Position numbers and translations under genes: made by a program. The notes under the pieces are model-generated. The model was not told the origin of the DNA. It saw only the letters and a program-made list of their open reading frames with translations, and did no database searches. From contig JAJEKV010000062.1 of NCBI GenBank assembly GCA_021234155.1, forward strand, positions 5,086,497-5,150,496: 64,000 nucleotides of DNA. The letters are read 5' to 3'. Of the stretch, positions 1-10,081 are shown piece by piece (positions within the stretch are counted from its first letter, which is position 1; each line of letters opens with the position of its first letter). The DNA comes from Isoetes taiwanensis (Eukaryota > Streptophyta > Lycopodiopsida > Isoetales > Isoetaceae).

Positions 1-682
1 CTGAGGAGCAGGCCAGTAGCAGAACTGCAAAAGTCTGCACATATAGATCAAACATGTCTTAAATTACACAACTTAATAAACTTAGACTAGATCGCTATCA
101 AGGATCAAGTAAGAAGTTTCAATTAGAGACCGAATCACATCGACCTTACCGCATCGACGATGACACAAAGATATTCCAGCAAGGGTGAAGGGATCATGCT
201 AGCTCTAGATAGGCGCATGCAACCTGCAATTGCCTGGACAAGGGAGTATACCATAGCAATTGCATTCATAGCAGCTAGAAATCTGTGAAAGACATAGGAC
301 AACTATTAGATAATCCAAAGCATAAAACAAACATGTATTATTATGCATAAAATATTTTACACATAGAAAGGAATGCATCTTACACCATGTTTGCCTCTGG
401 ATAGGCGCCGGTATAGTTAATAGCAGACACCATAACTGCAAAGGCCATAAGACTGAACAGAAAGCCAAAGATTCTTAGCATTAGATTTAACACACTTGTG
501 TTGTTTCCTATAGGAACCCCATATGTAGGGGTTGGACTTGGCAATTTCTGTGCCCCTTCTTGGTATGGATATGAAGGATGCATGTATGGAGTTGCTTCTT
601 GAACATATGAGGGAGGCATAAAGACTCCATTTCCTGGCGGAGGCTGGGTTCCAAGTTCTTCATCCTTCACTATCCTTCCCAT
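1..682 (-). CDS. CASPL: CASP-like membrane protein, copy 1 (partial, 3' end outside window)
   Basis: Likely a four-helix CASP-like protein (MARVEL-related family; plasma-membrane scaffolds, some of which organise wall-modifying enzymes). Exons on the minus strand read 682-384, 282-150 and 34-1, each bounded by GT/AG. The ATG at 682 gives an N-terminus MGRIVKDEELG, then a Pro/Tyr-rich cytosolic tail, then TM1 (LNLMLRIFGFLFSLMAFAVM). Exon 2 encodes TM2 (FLAAMNAIAMVYSLVQAIAG) and exon 3 begins TM3 (TFAVLLLACSS). Exon phases match the copy at 2471-3448 exactly, including the 133-bp middle exon, so the two are tandem duplicates. TM4 and the stop lie beyond base 1. No frameshift or stop is seen, so it may be functional. 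The subfamily cannot be assigned by eye. Confidence 0.8.
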
Positions 683-1362
683 TACTTTGAATAAGAATGG
701 GAATGACCACTCGCCCTTTTATTCCCTCACCACTTTGAATTTCTCAAAATAATACCGTCATGGACTTTCCACATTCATCACGAACTCATCCTACCCAATA
801 TTATAAGAGGATGGGAATGTGCCTAAGGGGTAGACACCAAGATATTACTTGAATATTACTTATATACATCTTTCCAATGCATGATTGGCACAAATTGCGG
901 ACTCCCCAACTCCAATCTAGCACGTCTTTTAAAAACATTCCCATTTGCAATTTCTTCATTTTGGTGTAGGAACCTATGTACCTATTTATTTAGTCCTCAT
1001 TTACAAAGATGTTTAACTTGAGTGTTTCCACAAACATCCCTGGTATGGTCAATCAATGTAAAACACAAACAACAAGGTTGGTGTTTTGTGTGTCGCCATA
1101 ATGTCTAATCGATGCTCTCATTGAAGCTCTAAAACAAGGCCCTCTAGGTAGTTCTCCTTGTCAAGGAATCCCAAGGAATTTATGAAGTAGGTCTATTTTC
1201 TTTATGAACAGAGAAGCCAATACATGCATATCTTTAGGTTTCCATATACTGTACCAATAAATACCTGAATCGATTGTGTAATACTCGTGAATGCATCAGC
1301 GCATAGCACTGAAAAAAGAGGTAGCTAGATTCTTTAAAGGGTAAAAAGCACATAGATGCACA
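683..1362. other. Intergenic spacer upstream of CASP-like copy 1
   Basis: AT-rich sequence with no coding region I can support. It would contain the promoter and 5' leader of the minus-strand CASP-like copy 1. No element could be placed with confidence. Confidence 0.4.
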
Positions 1363-1575
1363 ATGCACAATCACTTTGTGAAAGGACGTGTCCAAAATGA
1401 AGAAATTAAAGTTGTTAATGTCGATGGAAAGATGATGGAAAGATTAGTCTGTGGTATGTTGGTGTGTTTTTGGAAAATAAGGATGGCTTTTATAACGTCA
1501 ATGAAGATGATCCTGACTACCATGTTTACAATGCCTAACTATTCTTACCTCTTTGTTATCTTTTGTCTACATTAG
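1363..1575 (+). pseudogene. Short decayed coding remnant, unidentified
   Basis: A 70-codon frame opens with HNHFVKGRVQNEEIKVVNVD. After about 35 codons the plausible coding continues in another frame, ending NKDGFYNVNEDDPDYHVYNA before a stop. The acidic, low-bias peptide in two adjoining frames suggests a frameshifted gene or transposon fragment. I do not recognise the family. It lies just left of a foldback element. Confidence 0.3.
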
Positions 1576-1586
1576 GAGCTTATGTA

Positions 1587-1709
1587 TTGGGGAATGCCAT
1601 AGGGGACCCCCTTTCCAATTTGGAAGGGGGGGCCCCGACTGGCGTTAAGCCCCCAACCGGCGTTAGCCGGGAGGGAGTCCCTTCCAAACCGGAATATGGC
1701 ATTCCCCAA
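1587..1709. repeat. GC-rich foldback with 14-bp perfect inverted termini
   Basis: TTGGGGAATGCCAT at 1587-1600 is the exact reverse complement of 1696-1709. The interior is a G/C block unlike the AT-rich surroundings. It holds nested smaller inverted repeats (runs of GGGG/CCCC and the motif GGCGTTA twice). A long hairpin could form. It may be a MITE-like element or part of a larger foldback that continues into the next repeat. Confidence 0.6.
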
Positions 1710-1710
1710 C

Positions 1711-1885
1711 AAAATGGAAGTTGGGTCGTTTAACTTTTTGTCCTTTTTTTACTTTTGTTGGGTCATCTATTTTAAATTTTGTTCATTTTTAACCCCAACT
1801 TCCATTCGGGATTAGAAAGATTGCCACATGGCATCACCAAATTAAACTTCAAACAAAAACAAAAATGAGACCCAACTTCCATTTT
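1711..1885. repeat. 175-bp foldback element (17-bp inverted termini)
   Basis: AAAATGGAAGTTGGGTC at 1711-1727 is the exact reverse complement of 1869-1885. A partial third copy of the arm (AACTTCCATT) occurs near 1797-1806. The interior is AT-rich. It directly abuts the GC-rich hairpin at 1587-1709, so the two may be one compound non-autonomous DNA transposon. No target duplication was identified. Confidence 0.55.
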
Positions 1886-2470
1886 GATTTTGGGCACATT
1901 ATTGGTTTCCTCATGATGTGCAGTTAGCTTTACGTTGGCCTTCTTTTATGAATCCATTCTCTACAATTTTTCTTATTATTTTTTAAAATAGATAAATAGA
2001 TAGATACAATTTTCAATGTATGGGAGAAGCCAAAATTTATGGGACACACACCTATAAAATAACTGATAAAACTCTGACAGTGGTAATAGAAAGTCTTATA
2101 ACTGCTAATAAATTTCAAGGTTAATACGTGGAAATCAAGCCCAAAATTGCATTGCCATGTTCCGCACTACTTTTAGGTTACTAAAGTATGATCACTGGAA
2201 TATGGAAATCCAGATACTTGTGTTTCTACTCTCTGAAGCTGCTGTAAGACATGTTCAAATTAAATAATTTGGCAGGGGAATGTTTGCCATTAAGTATTGT
2301 AGGGATGCACATGAAATCAAACGTATTCTAATACTTGTTGAATTTCGTGAGATAATAAAGCCGAAGACTTTCTAGATTAAGGTATCAACTGGCAACGATA
2401 TGTGCAGCAGAGAATGCACAAAGTCAAAACTTATGATATAAGGCTAAAATAGAACGTTCCCATTTGCAAG

Positions 2471-3448
2471 TCAACTAGCACAGCAAGCCGAGACTCTGGC
2501 AAGCACAAATCCGGATCTGACAGCGGAACAGAGCATAAAAATGAAGGCCAGAAAACTCATGCCTATGGAGGCTTTGAGTTGCTGGCAGAAGGCTGCTACG
2601 CATACATAATCATATGAATGAATATAGTCAAGCCAGTTTTGGTAAGCATTAGCAGCAGCTGCAGAGCAGGCCAGTAGCAGAACTCCAAAAATCTGCACAT
2701 ATAAAACTAATTCATCAGATATCATATACACAACTTAACTCTACGTGTAAAAGCTGTCTAGAATCAATCAGAACAGCAAATTGAATTTCCATAGAGATTG
2801 GATCTAACTTACCACATCAAATATCAAGGAAAGATATTCTGCCACCGGCGAAGGGATGCAGCTAGCACCACATAGGCTCATGAAACCTGCAATTGCCTGG
2901 ATCATGGAGTATCCCATAGCAATTCCATTCACAACAGCTAGAAACCTGTGTAAAAAGATATCACACCTTTAGTTTTTTATATACTCACATCTTTTGTGCT
3001 TCTATAATGCCCCTATAATGCTATAACAAATATATTATGCATAGACAATAGACAGACAGATAGTATTTTTACGTCAAAACGGGATATCAAGCAAGAATGC
3101 CTCTTACACCATAGATCCTGAAGTGAACACGGTACCATCATAGTTGTTGTTGTCATCCACTATCAGTGCTAAGGCCACCACACTCAACAAAACGCCGAAA
3201 ATTCTCAACACTAGGTTTAGCACACTTGTGTTGCTTTTTGTAGGAACTCCATAGATAGGAGTTGGGCTTGCTACTGGGGTTGGATTTGGCATCTGTTGTA
3301 CCCCTACTTGGCCTGGATTTGAAGGATGCATATATGGAGTTGCTCCTTCAACATATGTAGGATATGTGTTGGGAGGCTTAGAAACTGGACCTCCATTCCA
3401 TTGTTGAGGTTGAGCTCCAAGTTCTTCATCTTTCATTGCCCTCCCCAT
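2471..3448 (-). CDS. CASPL: CASP-like membrane protein, copy 2 (complete, three exons)
   Basis: Likely a CASP-like four-helix plasma-membrane protein. Exons 3448-3108, 2945-2813 and 2692-2471 (stop TGA at 2473-2471) have GT/AG borders and join in phase to about 231 residues, the usual size for the family. The N-terminal ~95 residues are Pro/Thr/Tyr-rich and cytosolic. TM1 is LNLVLRIFGVLLSVVALALI, TM2 is FLAVVNGIAMGYSMIQAIAG, TM3 is IFGVLLLACSAAAANAY, and TM4 is IGMSFLAFIFMLCSAVRSGF. The ATG at 3448 (MGRAMKDEELG) is chosen because copy 1 starts at the same place. A frame extension to 3460 would use TTG. It is a tandem duplicate of the gene at 1-682, about 2.8 kb apart, same strand. Nothing is broken. 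Confidence 0.82.
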
Positions 3449-3799
3449 CTCTTTGGACAAAGAATGGGATTGCTCACTTTGCCATTTTATGCATTCATCA
3501 CTTTGACTTTTACCAAATTATATCAATCATGGAACGTTCATCGTAACCCCCAACCCACAAAAAAAACAACAACTCATTCCGGCTGGCATCCTAATCTATA
3601 TTGTAAATTGAAAGGAAATGTGTCTAAAAGGAGGAATGCACGTTGCGGCTTCAAATATCTTTTTATTTATGTTCATTGACCTTTCTAATGCCAATTGGCC
3701 ATCTTCAAATATCTAGTGCAACTTCAAACCTACCAAGGTCAAAGTGCATTAATTGTGAGGCCAGCACTTGCCATATACTCATTTTCAATATTTTCACAT

Positions 3800-3965
3800 T
3801 TATGTTTAGATACCTACTCACTAGTTGTGCCAAGGATGTCCATTGTCCCTTATGCTACATAGACTATATATTGATCAACTGGACGAATGGCTTGCTGATA
3901 TGGTGGTGCTCGGGAGGCGGCTACAGGAAGGGAAAAGTATGATGTTGGGGTGCAGAAAAATGCCA
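3800..3965 (+). mobile_element. LINE reverse-transcriptase scrap
   Basis: The frame from 3825 reads CQGCPLSLMLHRLYIDQLDE, matching the conserved block of plant non-LTR reverse transcriptases just before the catalytic motif (QGxPLSPxLFxLYID). Flanking LINE sequence is not recognisable, so this is a short, old fragment with no other ORF. Confidence 0.55.
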
Positions 3966-4254
3966 TCCCTTTGCCTATTATCTCGCCCGTCACTTCATTG
4001 GAGCTATTACATGTTTCTAATGACGACCTGGTTACTGCTTACCAGCACCATCAGCACCCTAAACAAGCAAAATCAGGGGTGTTATGTGTGCCTGTGAGAA
4101 AGAAAGATAAAATATTTATCCCACAAACTATCTAGTAAAACATCTATAAGTCTAATAGTAAATAACCTTAAATGAAAGGGACAGCTAAAAAATGCCAATG
4201 GCTTCTATATAGCAATAAATAGACGATGGTATTAATAAGAGAATAGAATAGTAG

Positions 4255-4450
4255 TTTTTTTTTTAAGGATGATAAACTTTATTGAAAATCCATACTCAAA
4301 GACACATACAAATGCACAAGCAAGATTAGAATCTCAAAGGATAATCATGATCCACTAAGTAGAACCACCATCCTATGCATAAGACAACACATTCAAATAA
4401 ATCTCAAATATCAATTGCCGCTTGGTAGGAGCAAGAGAAGCGCAATGGTA
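4255..4450 (-). mobile_element. LINE 3' end, reverse orientation
   Basis: A T-run at 4255-4264 is the A-tail read from the other strand. The minus-strand frame ends LAPTKRQLIFEIYLNVLSYA. This is nearly the same C-terminus as the LINE at 7270-8911 (LAPEKKHLIFEEYLGILSYA), so the two belong to one family. Only the last few dozen codons and the 3' UTR remain. Confidence 0.7.
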
Positions 4451-4675
4451 TCTGAGAGATGCTAAGCAGGACTGCTGAATATATATATAACTATTGGAAC
4501 ATGTTTGAATCGTTTGAAATGCTCGTTCAAATGCTTGTTTTCTTGTTGAGCATATTTCAACATCGAGAAACTCTCTCCATTGAAAGATTCCGAGCAAGAA
4601 AGCAAGCAATTGAAGACTTTAGAACAATTATTTTTCTTCTTGACTTGCTAGTTGAGAATGGGCCTTCCCAACTGG

Positions 4676-5200
4676 GTTAGACTGGGTTGAGGCACTTTCT
4701 GTCTCGCAGTTGAGAATGCATTCACGAGTCGTAAATTGCAGATGCCTTCACCTAGACTAGGGCCCTCCCCTCTGAAGATTTAGAAGAGAGGGGTCTAGTC
4801 TGGTTAGAGGCACCGACTTTCGAGTCAAGAATATACCTTCTCGACTAGTCAGCCGAGAAGCATGGACTGAAACCAAGGGGTCTAGTATGGGTTTGTACTC
4901 TCGACTCGCGAATCGAGAATATGCTGAGGGAGTCTAGTCTAGGTTGAGGTTTTGGGTGAGAGCATATTCTCGACTCATGAGACAAGAATATGCCAAGGGG
5001 CTTAGTCTAGACTGAGGTTTAGGTGAGGGCATATTTGTTGAGAATATGCCAAGGGGGGGTAGTCTAGACTAAGGTTTGGGTGAGGGTGTATTGTCGACTC
5101 AAGAGTCGAATATACGCCAAGGAGGTTAGTCTAGGTTGAGGTTCGGGTGAGTGCGTGCTCTTGACCTGCAAGTCGAGATTCTCGACTTGCGAGTCGGGAA
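4676..5200. repeat. Degenerate tandem array built on a CTCGACTC/GAGTCGAG palindrome
   Basis: A unit of roughly 70 bp recurs from about 4890 to 5190: GTCTAGTCTAGGTTGAGG, a short G-rich stretch, then GCATATTCTCGACTC followed by its near reverse complement. Earlier, more diverged units start near 4676. Each unit carries an imperfect palindrome centred on CTCGACTC-GAGTCGAG. The same palindrome core reappears in a separate array at 26305-26640 with different spacers. No coding potential is evident. Confidence 0.65.
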
Positions 5201-6769
5201 AGCATGGAGTGAAGCGAATGTTGCAACATCCTTATACCTAGAAGGAGTGCTTGAAAGAAGTAAATACAATTCTAGAGGCCATAGGAGGTCGACCTCTTTC
5301 TCAACCATATTCAGCAGGTTATGGAAAGCTCACTTCTCAGATGTATATGTTTTGCAACAAATGCCTTTTTCGAACTGCAACACTTGTATTTAACTGAAGG
5401 GTACACTTCCATCAACTGCAATTAAGAAGGAAAGGATGGCAATCCGAGAGCAGTTTGCAAATCACTAGCCGAATGGAATATCATGTGGGCAGTTGTACTG
5501 GCAATGAAGAACCTTTTCTACACATGGATGATCCGAAATTCCATGTGAGTTTAATTTTGTCAGGTGCTTGAGAACACTGGAGAGAGGAACTATCAATGGC
5601 CCGCCATAAACTACAAACTCACACCTACCGCTCTCACCACGGATCCTAGACCCCCCACGATGTGACACACAATCTTAGATTGCTTGATTCCAAACTAAGT
5701 TGTGCACCATTTGAAGCCCCTCAAGCACTTACCATGTCCCGCACAATATCACAACACCCCAATTGGGGCCCATGCATCTACCGTCCACGCACATTGAGTC
5801 CTGGACTCCACAAAGTGCATAGTGATGAACCTCCCAGGTTCACCTAGCAGTCCTACTACTGTAGATTGATCATAAACAAGATTGATGAATTCCAAATTGA
5901 GCCTAACTAGCACCCATAAGCCAAGGAACTCCAAAACCTATAGCTTATGATTCCACGTATGGGATTGTGCCTATGCTAGTGCCTAGAGCAGATGTATGAC
6001 ATCCTTATGTCATATGGACTGACCTCAACATAGTAACCCCTTGATTGCATGTTCTTGGATCCTAGCTTGATCCATATAGCCACATCATATCTTCCTTGAT
6101 CTCTTGCTTATGCCTTCCATAGAGATCCTTGATCTCTTATATATATCCTAACTCTAGTGGCACTATCACTTCACTCTACCTCTATCAGTAGTGAACTCGG
6201 CGTACTTGTGTTATTAACACTTAACCAAATGTATTTTCTCTTCACAACTACTTAGATTCTTGGCACTTCTTTTATGCATTGATGCCATGTGTCCCTTAAA
6301 CCTATACAATAAGCCTATTTAGTCCTATATGACCTAGGGCCCAATATTTGTATGTAACAACTTGCCACTGCCTCTATTAAATATGGTGCAACTTGCTCGA
6401 TTTCAAGACCTAGTTCACATACTAAGCCTGTAGATATAAAATTGTGAGAACTCCCAGATTTTATCCACACAATTACCAGGTTATCAAAAAAATTTCCTAG
6501 AAATAATTATTACTTGGCCTTCAAACCTTTGGTTGCATACCATAGGAGTCTGCTCCTCTTGGGCAATAATGGATACACCCTGCACTTCCTTAGCCCCCAA
6601 AATTGAAACAATACGATTTTATTTTAGTAATTTCTTGGTGAAAATCAAGCTCGTAAATCAATACGGGTTTGTGGATTCAAAAGTTTACAAACTATATCTA
6701 ATTGTCTAGTATGGTTCATGAATAAGATTTTTCTAAGGTAATAAACCAACATTGTTTTCTGGCATGGTA
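5201..6769. other. Unassigned intergenic sequence
   Basis: Short frames on both strands lack recognisable domains, splice structure or codon bias. Some microrepetition occurs (GATCTCTTG and variants near 6090-6140). I see no gene, RNA or complete transposon. Confidence 0.4.
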
Positions 6770-7215
6770 TTGAAACATGTTAATTCTAATTGCTTATTGT
6801 AAAAGCTTAAGATATATGGTATGCACTAAGGTTTAGTATGTCAAGTTTAGTGGACTGGTATTTCATGACATTTATCCTCCTTAGTATATTGGCATGGTGA
6901 ATTTAAATGCATAATTATCATAATGCTTTATAGTGATTAATCATCAATAGACGTCGTGGTAAATGTACATGGTTCAAATATGCTAATATAGCTTTTTATC
7001 ATATTTCTTTGTGTGGTACTATAACATGACCATCCTAATTGGTTTCTTTAATAGCTTAAAATGCATGTTATCTACTAATGTTTATCGAGCATATTTGATC
7101 ACATTTATCTTCTTTGGTATATTAACTTGATAGATTATATGATTATTTTGTAGTAATTAATCATCAACATACAGCATGGCAAATGAGCATGGTTTAAATT
7201 TGCTAATATGATTCA
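6770..7215. repeat. Diverged tandem duplication, period about 240 bp
   Basis: 6770-7003 and 7011-7215 align along their length with many substitutions and small indels. Shared landmarks include TGGTATTGAAACATG / TGGTACTATAACATG, TTAATCATCAA near the end, and ATGGTT.AAAT.TGCTAATAT. The sequence is AT-rich and non-coding, and its origin is unknown. Confidence 0.55.
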
Positions 7216-7269
7216 TTTTGACAATTTCCTAGTCTCCCAAATGCCTATGCTTATCAGTCACATGGTGAG

Positions 7270-8911
7270 AATCCATAACCATAGTGCGCCCTGTGTTTAC
7301 GAGTATCCGTGGAAAGTGCTTCCTCAAGGGAAGGCCACTAAACTCTTGGGCATTCCTGTAGGTATACATATGCATGGGATGTTATAGTGGAAGGCCTGCG
7401 TAAGCATCTTTTTTGGTGGAATATAGCTAAGCTTTCTCTGACAGGGCGGATAGTAGTTGCTAAGCAGGTTCTCAGCAACACTTATGTATATATGGCATCT
7501 GCTGTGCTTGCCTCACAAACAAAGTTTCAAGAGGTTGTCGCAATTGTCCGTAACTTCATTTGGGCAGGTACTGAGACAGGTGTAGTTGTGAAGGTCGCTT
7601 GGTCCACATGTATCAAACCAGAATTTGCTGGAGGTGATTGACTTTCATTTATAGAGTAAAATTATGATATCTAAGTTCATTTGTCGCTACTTGGTGGGTA
7701 TGGTACATTCACCTGGAATGAGATTGGTTGTGCAAGCACTTGGGCAATGTATTCCTTTTGGGAAACCGGCACTTAGGGCAGTTCTTCCTTGGTGTCTCTT
7801 TTATCAGCCTCGTCCATATCCGAATGCTTCCCCCTTCTTGAAGGGACTGCTTGATTCTTAGGAGACAGTTCGTGTGCTATTTAAGATTAATCCAGGTGTA
7901 TGTCCACATGCAGGTTCTCTGTGTTGGTGGATTCCTCTAGATAATCACATGCCTCTGTGTGCTACTGTACATCCATTGACTCAGCGGCGTTGGAGGCCTG
8001 CTGGTATTCTCACAGTTGGTGCTTGGTATGAGGCAGGACACTTGTTGACTTGGGATGCTTTTCAAACTAAATTTATGCTATCTCGATGGGACAGAGCTCT
8101 GTGACAAAAGCTGGCTGGCATTCTGCCAGACGCTCCTTCACAATCAGTTGATGTGCCTATTTGGACTGGTCCCCAAATTGTTAATGCACAATGTCTTGTG
8201 CATTCATTATATCAAAAGCTGGTTGATGTTGACATTGTCCCCGCTCGGGCTGGTTGGCAGCTCCGCATCCCCCCTCCTCAGTGGAAGCGTATGTGGTCCT
8301 GGGTCTGGAATAAATTGTTGCATCCCAAAGTTTCTACCTTATGGTGGCAACTCCTTCACATATGTCTGCGGGTTAATATGCTGGTTCATAAGTTTTATCC
8401 CCGCATTTCAGAACTCTGTCCACTGTGTAGGCGACAAGTTGAGAGTATCGAGCACTGCTTTGTTCCATGTGACCAAGTTCATCCAGTTTGGTCATGGTTA
8501 CTATCTCTCTTCCATGTGGTCTTGACTAGCCAGCAGGTGCTTCTCGCCATTTATCCTTCCACTTGAAACAGCTTGAAGCAACAGGCTTTCCACTTAGCTT
8601 CAGGCTGGTTGTTGTGGTCTATTTTAAAAAGAAGGCGAATGTGTATCTTCAAAGGCTTATCAATTAGTGTCAACCAACTTCTTCACGAGGCGCAAGACAG
8701 ATTCGTGAAGGCATACCTATGTTCTCAGCTTGCTCCTGAGAAAAAACATTTGATTTTTGAGGAATATTTGGGTATCTTATCTTATGCATAGACAGGTGGC
8801 TACACTCAGTGGATTATCTTTGTCTGCTGAGATTGTATTCCTGTCTCTGCATCTATGTGTGTAATTCTTCTGGAATATTGAATAACAGTTTGTCGTCCTT
8901 CAAAAAAAAAA
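7270..8911 (+). mobile_element. 5'-truncated L1-type LINE (RT C-terminus, zf-RVT, A-tail)
   Basis: The coding remnant begins near 7285 (YPWKVLPQGKATKLLGIPVG). It continues with the conserved post-RT block (LSLTGRIVVAKQVL, then NFIWAG) at about 7400-7570. The reverse-transcriptase zinc-binding domain lies at 8153-8520, with cysteines and histidine in ELCPLCRRQVESIEHCF and VPCDQ. The C-terminus is LAPEKKHLIFEEYLGILSYA with a stop at 8789-8791. A 3' UTR and an A10 run at 8902-8911 follow. Several frameshifts and stops break the frame, and catalytic RT and endonuclease are absent. It is a dead copy. Confidence 0.85.
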
Positions 8912-9527
8912 GATAGTTATCATTTTAATAGAAAACATAAAGGATGCAATATTAATTACTTTCAAGATTTTGAAATTCTAAATGACTTCAAAATAGCTCA
9001 ACGTTGTTGTACATCTTACTTCTGTTCATTAGAACCTTAAACATGTGGCTTCCATACAACTAAAGTGGTACAAAAAAAAAGATGCATTAATACTATAAAC
9101 CATCTAACTGCATCTTTCTTTGACTGCATTACAACATGGAATAAACGAAAAACATCTCTCTTTTCTGTGGCCTCAAAGTAAAGCTCCATTTTGCTTAACC
9201 AGAACATTGCCATCTCACATCCTGCTCCATTCCTTCAAACTCTGACAGAATCTTATGTTTAATTTCTTAACATTGTTATGAGATTGTTCATGACTAGACT
9301 GCTTCTCATTTTCTCGTGTTCCCTAAACTCGGGCAGTCACCATAGATTGAGTTTGAACTTGTATAGAGGCTTCCAAAACCTCGGCATTTGGAACATTAGA
9401 ATGAGGTATGATCAGATTCCCTTAAGCATTACCCAAGAAGGGCACTCCTTTTTCAAAGACAGATACTAATCGCATATTTTGGGCCAAACCATCTCCTTGT
9501 GATAGCTGCAACTAATCTTTGCAAATT
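8912..9527. other. Unassigned spacer between LINE tail and LTR
   Basis: AT-rich sequence. A possible target duplication of the LINE was searched for after the A-tail and not found. No coding region is supported. Confidence 0.35.
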
Positions 9528-10081
9528 TGTTAGTCTGTGCCACCCGGCCTTTGGACTATTCTGAAACACAACCGCGAGCCGCCAAAGGCAGGGTCAAGTT
9601 CAAGCGTCAGGTAGTAGACCCACGCCCCCACCAAAACCTATGTAGAAACCCACGCCCTCATCAAAGAAGAGGACCAGGTAGGACAAGTGACCACCTTCGG
9701 GGAATACGGCCTTAACTTAGCGGGATTCCAGGCACTAATGACGGCACTACAAAGCTTCCCTCAAATCAAGCATATGAACTAGGATTTGGTAACCGAGATC
9801 ACAATGGCTCTGCCATATGTCTATTTTGGGCTCAAGGCTGTTGTACTATATATATCAGTAGAGTTAGACCTCAAGTTTTTAGATGAGACTTCGAATCGTC
9901 TTGTTTTAGTTTTGTGCCGCAGCTTCTTGCGTGACCTCAAGTACACTTTATAATATCCAAAGGATTCTTGTCTTGGCATACAACTTCCTTGGTATTTTCT
10001 TCTTTTTGTTCTTATCTCTTGCAAAATACTGTGTGACACTCTATACTAAGGATTTGTCTATTTGATCCAAGGTGTCTTGCA
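9528..10081 (+). mobile_element. LTR of a Ty3-type element (family shared with 32892-33434)
   Basis: It begins TGTTAGTC and is colinear with the LTR at 32892. Shared blocks include GGACTATTC, AGGTAGTAG/AGGAAGTAG, CTATTTTGGGC, a TATA-like GTTGTACTATATATAT at about 9840, AGTAGAGTTAGA, and CTATTTGATCCAAGG near the end. The right border is placed by comparison, ending near CTTGCA at 10081. The TATATATA box and the downstream leader fit a promoter in the R/U5 part. A matching 3' LTR is absent because the element is cut off inside its protease region. Confidence 0.7.

Noticed and set aside
205-468. Minus-strand 87-codon frame over the CASP-like copy 1 intron and exon 2
   Set aside because: It reads exon 2 in the wrong frame and crosses the intron. 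The exon/intron model matches the paralogue instead.
3104-3460. Start of CASP-like copy 2 at 3460
   Set aside because: That codon is TTG. The ATG at 3448 aligns with the start of copy 1.
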